Assembly (NCBI GenBank): GCA_002716385.1
Contig: PBAX01000027.1
Coordinates: forward strand, 124,001-188,000
DNA: 64,000 nt
Direction: 5' to 3'
Origin: Phycisphaerae bacterium
GTDB taxonomy: Bacteria > Planctomycetota > Phycisphaerae > Phycisphaerales > SM1A02
Shown: positions 46,378 through 55,904 of the stretch, piece by piece
How the letters are laid out: every line of letters begins with the position of its first letter
Position numbering within the stretch: the stretch's first letter is position 1
Translations under genes and position numbers: made by a program
Notes under the pieces: generated by a model
What the model was told of the DNA's origin: nothing
The model's input: the letters and a program-made list of their open reading frames with translations, nothing else
Database searches by the model: none

Positions 46378-47822
46378 CCCATCTGGTGATTCTCTATTCA
46401 CTGCTCATTGTCGACATCGCGATCTTCTTCGTGCTTCTGGTGCACATCCTCCTCAGAAGAAGGGGAACCAGCGAGACTCGACTGGCGTGGATGATCTTCA
46501 TCATTCTGGTCCCCTATCTGGGCGCCTTGATCTATCTGATGGTGGGCGGCATCTATGTGGGCCGTCGATACAGGGATTTCAAGAAGGGCAAGCACTCGAA
46601 GCTCGATTTCGTGGAACATCCGGACCTGGCCGATCTGGCCGACATCGAACCGACCACACCCTCTCCCTATCGCCGTGTCTTCACTCTGGCCGAGAACCTC
46701 TGCCAGTCAGATCTGGTCGGGGGCAACAATCTCGAACTGAAAGGCAATACGTCCGACTTCCTCGAACGACTCTACGATGACATCGACTCGGCCAGCGAAA
46801 CGGTGCACCTTCTGACCTACATCTACCTAACCGACTCGACCGGGAAGCGGGTTGCCGAAGCACTCTGCGCCGCTGCTGCACGTGGTGTCACCTGCCGGTT
46901 GCTGGTGGACTCGCTCGGATCCAGAGCGTTTCTCAAGTCCGACCTCCGCAACAAGCTGGATGCCTGCGGTGTCAAGGTCGTCGAGGCCCTACCGGCCAGT
47001 CTCCTGCGCATCGGTTCGGCGAGGATCGACCTGCGCAATCACCGCAAGATCATCGTGATCGACAACACCACAGGCTATTTGGGGAGTCAGAACATCGCCG
47101 ACCCGGCCTTCGCCCCCAAGGCGAAGTACGCACCCTGGATCGACTGCATGGTTCGGATCCAGGGACCGGCCGTTCATGATCTGCAGAGACTCTTCCTGGA
47201 GGATTGGTATCTGGATACGGGTGAAGCGAATACCCGGATGCTCGAGACCATTCCACATGTGCAGAAGGACGGCGCAGATGTGCAGATCATCGAGAACGGA
47301 CCCCAGCAAGTGGGCAGCGAGACTTTCAGTCTGGTGCTCCAGTCGTGCTTTCACGTCGCGACCGAGGAGATCATCCTCACCACTCCCTACTTCGTTCCCG
47401 ATGTCGCCACCGAATCAGCGATGCATGCCGCGGCTCGGCGTGGTGTCGATACCACCCTGATACTTCCACAGCGAAACGATTCCAGACTGGTCTCACTGGC
47501 CAGCCGAAGTCACTACGAACAGCTGCTTGAAGCAGGTGTGAAGATTCGTCATTTCACCAGTGGACTTCTCCATGCCAAGACACTGACCGTGGATCGCCAA
47601 CTCTTCCTGGTGGGCTCCGCGAATCTGGACAGACGCAGCATGGAACTCAATTTCGAAGCCAACATGCTCGGCTGGAGCCCCGACTTCGCCGGCCAATTGA
47701 GACTGCTTCAGAAGTCGTATGCCAACGACTCCGTCGAGGTCGATGCCCAGAAATGGCTGGATGCCCCTTGGTACAGGCGTCTGGCCAGAAATGCCGCTGG
47801 AATGCTCAGCCCACTCCTCTGA
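46374..47822 (+). CDS. Cardiolipin synthase / PLD-family phosphatidyltransferase
   Basis: Two HKD-type motifs: NHRKIIVIDNTTGYLGSQNIAD and LHAKTLTVDRQLFLVGSANLDRRSMELNFE. Confidence 0.94.
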   Translation: MTHLVILYSLLIVDIAIFFVLLVHILLRRRGTSETRLAWMIFIILVPYLGALIYLMVGGIYVGRRYRDFKKGKHSKLDFVEHPDLADLADIEPTTPSPYRRVFTLAENLCQSDLVGGNNLELKGNTSDFLERLYDDIDSASETVHLLTYIYLTDSTGKRVAEALCAAAARGVTCRLLVDSLGSRAFLKSDLRNKLDACGVKVVEALPASLLRIGSARIDLRNHRKIIVIDNTTGYLGSQNIADPAFAPKAKYAPWIDCMVRIQGPAVHDLQRLFLEDWYLDTGEANTRMLETIPHVQKDGADVQIIENGPQQVGSETFSLVLQSCFHVATEEIILTTPYFVPDVATESAMHAAARRGVDTTLILPQRNDSRLVSLASRSHYEQLLEAGVKIRHFTSGLLHAKTLTVDRQLFLVGSANLDRRSMELNFEANMLGWSPDFAGQLRLLQKSYANDSVEVDAQKWLDAPWYRRLARNAAGMLSPLL

Positions 47823-47955
47823 GGCCGTCTGGAGCTATAAAAACGCCTGTCCTTCCGCTCCCTTGAAAGCTGCAAGCCCTTGACTATACTTGCCTTCGAG
47901 CAATCGGCCTGCACGGGACGAGGGCTTGATGAGGAAGAAGGAAGAAGGAAACTCC

Positions 47956-48693
47956 ATGAGTGCACCAAGGCACTGGTTTGCTGGCGCAACCATCGCGTTG
48001 ACAAGCAGTTCGCTCCTTGCAGCGGGCTCGGCTCAATTCGTCGCCTGGAATGGTACCGAGGTGAACATCGCCTCTGGTGAGTTCGTCGACATACTGGAGA
48101 ACAGCGGCAATGCCTTCTCCCTGGATGACATGAATCGTGTCAACGAGGAACTTCAGTCACAGGGCATTTCAACCCAGGACAAGATCAATGTGTTTCTCAC
48201 CGAAACCGCCGCAGGGCTGACCATCGTGACGATGCTCGGTGGCGTTGAAACACCCGATTCCTCCGGCCCGACCACAGCCGTGTCGACAACGGCATTCGTT
48301 CCGGGAACCGCCGGTTGGCAATACAACGCGGATGCCGGCGGCAGCTTCGATGCCGTACCACTGGGTGATACGACCGTGCTCAGCGGTCTCTTTCAATGGG
48401 AATCGGGCGTGAACTCGGCCGCCATGGCCGCTTCCAATCTGGCTGTTGGTGATACTGGAAGCTACCAGTTCAACGAATTCCAGCAAGGCGGGCTTTCCAC
48501 CAACAACACGATCCAATTGCTCACCAGCGAAGGTGGCGTATGGTCAGTGGCCCAGAGCTTCGATTTCGATCCTGCAGAGGATGGCGGGCTCGACTTCCAG
48601 TACTTCGACTTCGCGATCACCGACATTCCCGCTCCTGGCGGGCTCGTGATCATGATGTTCGCGGCCAATGGCCTGCGCAGAAGACGCCGCTGA
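47956..48693 (+). CDS. Secreted protein with PEP-CTERM-like C-terminal sorting signal
   Basis: Signal peptide; C terminus DIPAPGGLVIMMFAANGLRRRRR (motif + TM + Arg cluster). Confidence 0.65.
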   Translation: MSAPRHWFAGATIALTSSSLLAAGSAQFVAWNGTEVNIASGEFVDILENSGNAFSLDDMNRVNEELQSQGISTQDKINVFLTETAAGLTIVTMLGGVETPDSSGPTTAVSTTAFVPGTAGWQYNADAGGSFDAVPLGDTTVLSGLFQWESGVNSAAMAASNLAVGDTGSYQFNEFQQGGLSTNNTIQLLTSEGGVWSVAQSFDFDPAEDGGLDFQYFDFAITDIPAPGGLVIMMFAANGLRRRRR

Positions 48694-48716
48694 ACCCATC
48701 CGATAGCATTGCGAAC

Positions 48717-49466
48717 GTGCCTGTCACACTTCATAACGGTGATTGCCTGGAGGTCCTGCAGCAACTGGAACCGCTCGAGGTGGATCTTGTCTACATGGAT
48801 CCACCCTTCGGTGTCGGACGGAGGATGGCGGGCCGTGATGGCACTCGGTTCGATGACCTGCTGGAGGATCCGGCAGACTACATGGCCTTCATGAGACCAA
48901 GACTCGAATCCGTCCTTCGACATCTTCATGAAGATGGAATCATCCTGCTTCATTGCGATTGGCGACAAGTCCACCATCTTCGTCTGGCGCTGGATGAACT
49001 GATGGGACGCGATGCCTTCGTCAACCAGCTTGTCTGGAGATATGGACTTGGTGGTTCGTCACCTCGGCGCTTCGCCAGGAAACATGACGACATCCTCTTC
49101 TATGCAAGAAGCCAGTCCTACCACTTCAAGCCGCCGCTGGTACCCGCAACCAGTCAACGACTCAAGGGCCAGATGAAGAAGGCGACTGATGTACTGGATA
49201 TTCCAGCCATCAACAACATGGCCCATGAACGGACCGGGTGGCCGACGCAGAAACCAATCGCCTTGCTGAAACTGCTCATCGAGGCGTGTTGCCCGGAATC
49301 GGGACACGTGCTCGATCCGTTCTGTGGATCCGGCACCACGCTGGTGGCCGCTGCCGACACTGGACGAAACGCCACCGGCATCGATCTATCCGAAGAAGCG
49401 CTGCGGCTCACCCGCCAACGACTCGCCGAATGCGAGGAGACGATCAGCAAGGCCCCCAGCCGTTGA
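48717..49466 (+). CDS. DNA methyltransferase (beta-class N6-A/N4-C type, orphan)
   Basis: Motif IV DPPFGVG near N terminus and motif I DPFCGSGTTLVAA near C terminus; probable GTG start. Confidence 0.9.
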   Translation: MPVTLHNGDCLEVLQQLEPLEVDLVYMDPPFGVGRRMAGRDGTRFDDLLEDPADYMAFMRPRLESVLRHLHEDGIILLHCDWRQVHHLRLALDELMGRDAFVNQLVWRYGLGGSSPRRFARKHDDILFYARSQSYHFKPPLVPATSQRLKGQMKKATDVLDIPAINNMAHERTGWPTQKPIALLKLLIEACCPESGHVLDPFCGSGTTLVAAADTGRNATGIDLSEEALRLTRQRLAECEETISKAPSR

Positions 49467-50946
49467 TGACCTTGAGGACGTCATCGACGTCCGAATCGCC
49501 ATCTCCATCCGCATCACCACTGCCGTCCGTGTTGCCGTAGCTGGAGAGGACCTCGAGCACGTCGTCGACGTCAACCACTCCATCGCCATCAAGATCACCC
49601 GGACACGGATCGGACGGATCACAGGCATCGACATCCGAGCAGTTCGATCCAGGACCACCCCAGAGGCCTCCGAAGAGTAGACATGTCTCCTCATCGAACT
49701 CGAAGCAATCCGCGGTATCTGGGCAGCACCATCCCTCCGGGGCGGGACACTCGATGATGTCACAGCTGGTGCCATCGCCTTGGAACTCGCCATCGAAGGC
49801 CGCACAGGCCTCGGGGCTGACATCCGGAACACAGTTGCCCTCGAGCGTGCAACAGGCACCCTCTGGAAAACAGACCACGTCGGCACAGGTGTTTCCGATC
49901 AGGAAGGTTCCATTGAAAGCCGTGCACTGCAACTCGGTCACGCCGTCGACACAGGCTCCGGTCGAGGGAACGCAGCAGGCACCCTGTGGATCGGGGCAAT
50001 CGACATCCGCGCAGGTTGTGAGTTCACCCTGGAAGACGCCCGACAGGGCATCGCACTGCAGTTCGGTCGTTTCCAGGCAGGTTCCATCCAGTTTGCAGCA
50101 GGCACCTTCGGACTCTCCACAGTTGAATGGCGTGACGGTTGCATTCATCACCCAATCTCCACTTGGAGTGCAGATGCCGGGCAACGCCTGGAAAGTCGAC
50201 CAAGTATTGCCGCAGATGCAGAATGCACCATCGACAAGCTCGATCCAGTTGCCCGCCGGCGATGCGAGCCCGCTGATGTCGGTTGTCGGAAAGGCGTTCT
50301 GGCTCTCTGCTGGTGGTTCCAGACACGGATTGCCCGGTGAATGATGCGAGTCGATTCGAAAGGCCACGGTGAATGTCTGGGAACCATTGTCCTGAATGAA
50401 GATCTGTTCCGGATCATCCGCAGCGATGCTGAACTGGATGATGGTGCCGGTCGTACCGGGAGGCATGACCAGATGGGGAAGGATCTGTCCGTCTGACGAG
50501 TACTGGGCCACGAGCGATCCATTGTCGGGCGTGCCTGAATACACGAGCACCGACCACTCCGTCGTGGTCTGGACGGTCGCATTGAAGGTGGCGAAGAGGA
50601 TCTGTGCACTCTCGAATTTCAGCGGAAAGGCCTGAGGCGGCATCACGAAGGAAACACCGGCGCTTTCCCCCTGCTCGAATCCCGCCTGCACTGTGTACTG
50701 ACCGGTACCGAAATCGGAATCCGTATGGGCCAGAACTTCAGGAGGACAGCTTCGGTCCATCGAAGTCCGATTGACGACGACCGGAAGATCCGCGTCGGAG
50801 GGACGAAGTTCGATGGACATGACATCGATGCGATCGAGTCTGGCATCGACTGGATTCAACCTTGATTCCCCTGCCGCCAGATTCAGCCCGAGAACCGGCG
50901 CCAGCAAGGCCGACAGGAGACAAACGCTTCGAACTTGAAGACTCAT
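49444..50946 (-). CDS. Secreted Cys-repeat protein with dockerin type I-like C terminus
   Basis: Tandem GACC..G.C....QC.A..G.F......C..V.C repeats; C-terminal CPGDLDGDGVVDVDDVLEVLSSYGNTDGSGDADGDGDSDVDDVLKVINGWGPC. Confidence 0.78.
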   Translation of the reverse strand: MSLQVRSVCLLSALLAPVLGLNLAAGESRLNPVDARLDRIDVMSIELRPSDADLPVVVNRTSMDRSCPPEVLAHTDSDFGTGQYTVQAGFEQGESAGVSFVMPPQAFPLKFESAQILFATFNATVQTTTEWSVLVYSGTPDNGSLVAQYSSDGQILPHLVMPPGTTGTIIQFSIAADDPEQIFIQDNGSQTFTVAFRIDSHHSPGNPCLEPPAESQNAFPTTDISGLASPAGNWIELVDGAFCICGNTWSTFQALPGICTPSGDWVMNATVTPFNCGESEGACCKLDGTCLETTELQCDALSGVFQGELTTCADVDCPDPQGACCVPSTGACVDGVTELQCTAFNGTFLIGNTCADVVCFPEGACCTLEGNCVPDVSPEACAAFDGEFQGDGTSCDIIECPAPEGWCCPDTADCFEFDEETCLLFGGLWGGPGSNCSDVDACDPSDPCPGDLDGDGVVDVDDVLEVLSSYGNTDGSGDADGDGDSDVDDVLKVINGWGPC

Positions 50947-51016
50947 TGAATGGCCATCCCTTCCTGATGATCATTGGTTCGACGACACCTCTATTGTGTA
51001 CTGACAGAGGCCGGTG

Positions 51017-52348
51017 TCAATCAGCAAGTGGCGTAGAGACCACTGCGTTTTGCTCCTCAACCCTGTTTTCAGGATCCCTGAGGAACCAGGCCACCAGAAC
51101 GCTCAGCAGTAGAGCCGCGGGGAGGATGAGAAAGGCCTTCTTGAAATCAGTCCCATCAAGCGTCTCGAGGGACTTGCCAGCCGACGCACCGCTATCGAGC
51201 ATGCCGCCGATGAGCCACTGCCCGAATCCAGCCAGAATCATCTGCGTGAAATTCACGAAGGTCATCGCCGTACCACGACTGTGATGAGGATTGTGTTCCA
51301 TCGCCAGGGGAAACGCCACGACGACCGTACCGGCGGAGCCACCCAGCAGCAGGAGCAAGACGTACACCAACCAGGGCATGTCCTGTGGAATCACGAGCAG
51401 ACCGGCTGAACAGACCAGCCCAACCAGAGTACCGATTCGCAAGTAGGTCGATCGACGGTGCTGACGATCGGAAAGCCAGCCGATCAACGGACCGACAACT
51501 CCAAGACCGACGAACATCATCGATACGGCTGGACCGGAGGCATCCGTTGAGAAACCCATGGCAACTTCGAGATACCGCACACCCCAGAGTGCCGCGAATG
51601 TTCCGATCGGCAGGTAGACCAGAGCGGTCACCAACGCCAACATCCAGGTCTGACGATTTCGAAGTACACAGGCCATGCCGGAAAGCAATCCGCATCCGTG
51701 GGTGTCGCGGGCATGACGAACCTGCTCCGTGTACCAGACTGGATTGCGAGGTATGAGCATCCACATCAGAACCGCGATGGCGACCGCAATGAGCGCGAAC
51801 AGATTGAAGGCTTCACGCCAGGTGACCTCCTCCAGCAGAAAGCCGAGCAGGGCTTCGGCCGACACCGCACCCAGCATGCCCAGGGCAGCGGTCACACCCG
51901 AGAGCAAGGCGATGCGCCTACCCGGGAACCAGATCGATCCGACATAGACCGTGCCCACATAGGCGAATGCGGAACCGAATCCCATCAGGAATCTGGCGGT
52001 GCCCAGTCCGGTCATGCCGCCGGCAACGGCGAACATGAAGCAGCCCATCGCACAGACAAGAGCCGCGATGGCCATCGGCCATCGCCCCCCAAGACGGTCC
52101 AGCAACAACCCCACCACGAGCTGCATCGGTGCATACGCGTAGTAGTACATACTCATGGTGAAACCGATTTCGGCCGTGTCCACCTTGAAGTGAGCCTGCA
52201 GATCACCCTCGATGACACCCGGCGACACCCGGATCATGAACTCGTAGAGGAAGAAGAGTGCCGGCATCGACCAGGCCAGCCAGGCCTTGGAACGCCCCCC
52301 GGGGTAATCGTTGTGCAGGTCGATTTTCATGCTGGAGCTTGTCGTCAT
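51017..52348 (-). CDS. MFS transporter
   Basis: 12-TM-like; FMIRVSPGVIEGDLQAHFKVDTAEIGFTMSMYYYAYAPMQLVVGLLLDRLGGR; start approximate. Confidence 0.88.
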   Translation of the reverse strand: MTTSSSMKIDLHNDYPGGRSKAWLAWSMPALFFLYEFMIRVSPGVIEGDLQAHFKVDTAEIGFTMSMYYYAYAPMQLVVGLLLDRLGGRWPMAIAALVCAMGCFMFAVAGGMTGLGTARFLMGFGSAFAYVGTVYVGSIWFPGRRIALLSGVTAALGMLGAVSAEALLGFLLEEVTWREAFNLFALIAVAIAVLMWMLIPRNPVWYTEQVRHARDTHGCGLLSGMACVLRNRQTWMLALVTALVYLPIGTFAALWGVRYLEVAMGFSTDASGPAVSMMFVGLGVVGPLIGWLSDRQHRRSTYLRIGTLVGLVCSAGLLVIPQDMPWLVYVLLLLLGGSAGTVVVAFPLAMEHNPHHSRGTAMTFVNFTQMILAGFGQWLIGGMLDSGASAGKSLETLDGTDFKKAFLILPAALLLSVLVAWFLRDPENRVEEQNAVVSTPLAD

Positions 52349-52409
52349 GAGCAGATGAGAGTGTAACGATGCCATGCGTTCGATGTGGACCGCATAGAAT
52401 CATCGAATA

Positions 52410-53306
52410 ATGCGAATAGCACTGGCCACTTGCGAGGAACTGCCTGAATGGGAAGTCGATGATCGACCTCTCCATGAAGCGTTGCATGCCAATGGTGTCG
52501 ACTTCGATCATGCATGCTGGTCTGACCGTTCGGTCGAATGGTCCGCATACGATGCCTGTCTGATCCGAACGACATGGGACTATGCCCATAGAAGGGATGA
52601 ATTCGTGGATTGGGCCGAAAGAGCGGCTGGTCTGACACGGCTCTTCAATCCCTTCGACACGATCCGATGGAACACATGCAAGTCCTATCTGCTTGATCTG
52701 GAACAAGCTGGCATTCCCGTCATTCCGACGCACTGGCTCGAACCCGGGGATTCATTCGATCTGAAGACGATCCTTCACGAGAATCGATGGAAGAGAGGCT
52801 TCATCAAACCTCGCATCGGCGCGACCGCCAGAGCGACCTTTCGATTCGATCTGGATGACGAGACGCTGCAGGCGGCGGATGATCATCTCGCAAGTCTGCT
52901 CGAGAACGAGGCCGCCCTCGTGCAGCCCTATCTTCCCGATGTCGAGACGATCGGAGAATGGTCGGCCATCTTCATCGACGGCATGATGACTCATGCAGTC
53001 CAGAAGATTCCGGTTGCTGGCGACTACCGTGTTCAGGACGACTTCGGCGCGACCGACCGGCCCTACCAACCCGATATCAGCGAGCTGGAACTCGTGAACG
53101 GTGTGATGAACACTCTGATATCGAATCGTCAATGGACCGGCGAATCACAAAGAGCCCCGCTGTATGCGAGAATCGACATTCTCAAGGACGGCACGCAATC
53201 CATGGTCAATGAAGTGGAGCTGGTCGAACCGTCTCTCTTCTTCAGGCATGGCCCCCACGCGGCGGAATCCCTGGCCAGCTCACTGATCGAGAGAGTTCGG
53301 GCCTGA
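52410..53306 (+). CDS. ATP-grasp-like ligase of unknown substrate
   Basis: DACLIRTTWDYAHRRDEFVDWAE, NPFDTIRWNTCKSYLLDLEQAGIPVIPT, FIKPRIGATA, NEVELVEPSLFF. Confidence 0.75.
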   Translation: MRIALATCEELPEWEVDDRPLHEALHANGVDFDHACWSDRSVEWSAYDACLIRTTWDYAHRRDEFVDWAERAAGLTRLFNPFDTIRWNTCKSYLLDLEQAGIPVIPTHWLEPGDSFDLKTILHENRWKRGFIKPRIGATARATFRFDLDDETLQAADDHLASLLENEAALVQPYLPDVETIGEWSAIFIDGMMTHAVQKIPVAGDYRVQDDFGATDRPYQPDISELELVNGVMNTLISNRQWTGESQRAPLYARIDILKDGTQSMVNEVELVEPSLFFRHGPHAAESLASSLIERVRA

Positions 53307-53310
53307 TCGA

Positions 53311-54285
53311 TCAGGAACCGTCCATGGGCTGCATCATCTCCATAAGCAGCCCATCACGAAGCCCCACGTCCAGCATCGCAACCCACTCCATTTCGAAGAT
53401 GGCCATCAACTCCGCCACGATGCAGGCCCCCGCCACGACTATTTCGGCACGCCTCGTGCGCAACCCAGTCTTCCGCTTGCGATCCGCGACCTCCATCTTG
53501 CGAAGCCAGATGACAAGCTCGTCGATCGATTCGCGAGACATGGTGTGATTCTCCCGGAGAACCGCCGGCGGCTTGCCGCTTCGTAGTATGGGAAGTGGGC
53601 CGATGTCCAACAAGGCCAGAGCCGTGCAGGTCCCCCCCGTACCCACCGCGATCTCGATCTCGCCGATCTTCAATCCCGATTGCTCGATGATCTTGCGAAC
53701 ATGGGCTCGAATGGCCGCTTCCGTCTTGCCGGTGACTCGACCATAGGCGTCGAACTTCTCAGTGAGTCGCAAGGCTCCCAAAGGCAATGAGAGGGAATCC
53801 ACGATCCGATCGCCATCGGCAATCACCATCTCGGTACTACCACCTCCGGTATCGAACACCAGGCTTCGATGATTGTCGATGATCCGATGGGAAGACACCG
53901 CCTGGAATGCCAGCTCGGCCTCACGTTCGCCGGAGATGATCTCCAGATCGAGGGCGCAAAGCGACTTCACTCTGTCGCAAAGAAGATCGCCGTTGGCCGC
54001 CTCTCGAGCCGCCGCCGTTGCGATGGCTCGGATGTTTCCTACGGACCGGGCACGGCACTCCCCGACCATCTCCTTGATGGCCTCAGCCGTCCGTTCAATC
54101 GATTCGGTATCCAGTTTCCCGTTCTTGGCCTGCCCGTGTCCGAGCTGGGAGACGATGCGAGCCGTTTCGATGACGGTCGGTCGTCCATCAGTTCCGGGGA
54201 CGGCGATTGAAAGCTTCACGCTGTTGCTGCCGACATCAATGGCGGCAAAACGTTCTGCCTTGCGAATCCCTGCAGGCTCTGTCAT
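53311..54285 (-). CDS. Ppx/GppA exopolyphosphatase family protein
   Basis: FAAIDVGSNSVKLSIA, SLVFDTGGGSTEMVIADGD, AVGTGGTCTALALLD. Confidence 0.93.
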   Translation of the reverse strand: MTEPAGIRKAERFAAIDVGSNSVKLSIAVPGTDGRPTVIETARIVSQLGHGQAKNGKLDTESIERTAEAIKEMVGECRARSVGNIRAIATAAAREAANGDLLCDRVKSLCALDLEIISGEREAELAFQAVSSHRIIDNHRSLVFDTGGGSTEMVIADGDRIVDSLSLPLGALRLTEKFDAYGRVTGKTEAAIRAHVRKIIEQSGLKIGEIEIAVGTGGTCTALALLDIGPLPILRSGKPPAVLRENHTMSRESIDELVIWLRKMEVADRKRKTGLRTRRAEIVVAGACIVAELMAIFEMEWVAMLDVGLRDGLLMEMMQPMDGS

Positions 54286-54311
54286 GACTCGACTATACAC
54301 CAAGGGAGACG

Positions 54312-55292
54312 TCAGGTTCCCGGCAACTGGACGAAGGCGGGATCCATCGTGTGATGCCCGCTGCCATCACTGAAGGCCAGACGGAATCCAGGACGCAACG
54401 CGCCGGCCGACCAGTGGCCATCAGGGCGAATGGCGATCAAGGCGACCTGATGATTGACCTGTAGGTCGGAACGCGAGGCGATGCGTTCAAGCACTTCGCG
54501 AATGGCATCTTCGGGCATGGCGCCCGATCTCATGCGTTCCACCGCGAGAAAACTGCCACAGATTGCCATGACGAGTTCGCCGGTTCCCGTTGCCACGGCC
54601 GCGCCGCCTTGTGGATCGACATACAGGCCATGACCGATGATCGGTGAATCGCCAACTCTTCCGGGCACCTTCCATGGCATGCCGCTAGTTGAACAGGCTC
54701 CCGCAAGAACACCTTGCTCGTCCAGGCCAAGCACGCCGATCGTATCGTGGTTGTTTCGCCATCGCTCCTCGTCATCGCCGAAGAGCGCGCCGCCCGGATC
54801 ACCGTCGACCGGCCTGACATCCGCGGACTCGTCCTTACCTTCAGCCTGATGTTTCTCCCACGCCTTCTTAGCGTCCGGCGAAAGAAGCGGCTGCTCGGGC
54901 AGGCCATGTTCATTGGCGAAATCATCCGCACCTTCACCCGCGAGCATGACATGTGGAGTGCGATCCATGACGAGTCGGGCGATTCGAACAGGATGAAGAT
55001 GTTTCCGAACCGCACAGACACTTCCACACTGCTCCGGCGAAAGCATGACGCAACCATCCAGACTCATCTGGCCATCCCTATCGGGCAAACCTCCATATCC
55101 GACGGAATCTATTCCCGGATCCTCATCGCAGAACACCGTCACGGCTTCGACCGCATCCAGAGCTGATCCGCCACTGGCGAATTCCGGCCAGACGGCTGCG
55201 TTGGCCCTTTCTCCAAATGACCATGTAGAAAGAAGCAAGGGCCCCCTTGCAGCGGCCTCACGGGGGGTGTGTTTGTCAGAACGTTCACTCAT
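54312..55292 (-). CDS. N-terminal-nucleophile glycosylasparaginase/isoaspartyl-peptidase family protein
   Basis: NNHDTIGVLGLDEQGVLAGACSTSGMPWKVPGRVGDSPIIGHGLYVDPQGGAAVATGTGE (Thr nucleophile after HD). Confidence 0.92.
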   Translation of the reverse strand: MSERSDKHTPREAAARGPLLLSTWSFGERANAAVWPEFASGGSALDAVEAVTVFCDEDPGIDSVGYGGLPDRDGQMSLDGCVMLSPEQCGSVCAVRKHLHPVRIARLVMDRTPHVMLAGEGADDFANEHGLPEQPLLSPDAKKAWEKHQAEGKDESADVRPVDGDPGGALFGDDEERWRNNHDTIGVLGLDEQGVLAGACSTSGMPWKVPGRVGDSPIIGHGLYVDPQGGAAVATGTGELVMAICGSFLAVERMRSGAMPEDAIREVLERIASRSDLQVNHQVALIAIRPDGHWSAGALRPGFRLAFSDGSGHHTMDPAFVQLPGT

Positions 55293-55439
55293 CGTCGGAT
55301 CTCCCTGCTGGAGATGCTATCCTGCACGATGTCGAGGAGGCCACCCCTGCTCGAATTAGGATTACTTTCCCATTTAATTTTTACTCCGGAACCACGCCAT
55401 TTCTGGCAGAGCGAATCTGGAGTTTCGTGAGAACGAACC

Positions 55440-55904
55440 ATGGACTACATCACACAGGACGACAAGGACAAGATCGAACACGAGCTGAACACCCGCATCA
55501 AGCAACGGAAGGAACTCTCGGATCGAATTGGACGAGCCCGTGAACTCGGTGATCTGAAGGAAAACGGCGAATATCATGCCGCTCGTGAGGATCAGGGCAT
55601 GAACGAGGCCCGGATCAAGCAGCTTGAGGAACGGCTGGCAACGGCCATCGTGGCCGACGACACCGAGATTCCAGAGAACATGGTCTTCATCGGTGCCACG
55701 GTCAAGCTCAAGGATGTCAATACAGGTGATGAACAGGTCTACAAGCTGGTCGGTGACATGACCGGTGAATTCGACCCCGAGTGCATCGAGGTCACACCGA
55801 CCTCGGCTCTGGGTATGGCGCTCATGAAATCACGACTTGGCGAGACCATCCGGGCCGACCTCCCACGAGGCGAGAAGCGCTTCGAGATCGTGGAACTCTC
55901 GTGA
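55440..55904 (+). CDS. greA: Transcription elongation factor GreA
   Basis: RIGRARELGDLKENGEYHAAREDQGMNEARIKQLEERLA; SALGMALMKSRLGETIRADLPRGEKRFEIVEL. Confidence 0.94.
   Translation: MDYITQDDKDKIEHELNTRIKQRKELSDRIGRARELGDLKENGEYHAAREDQGMNEARIKQLEERLATAIVADDTEIPENMVFIGATVKLKDVNTGDEQVYKLVGDMTGEFDPECIEVTPTSALGMALMKSRLGETIRADLPRGEKRFEIVELS

Noticed and set aside
48717-49466. Restriction-modification or phage-defence island
   Set aside because: No endonuclease, helicase, toxin or other defence-type gene beside the methyltransferase
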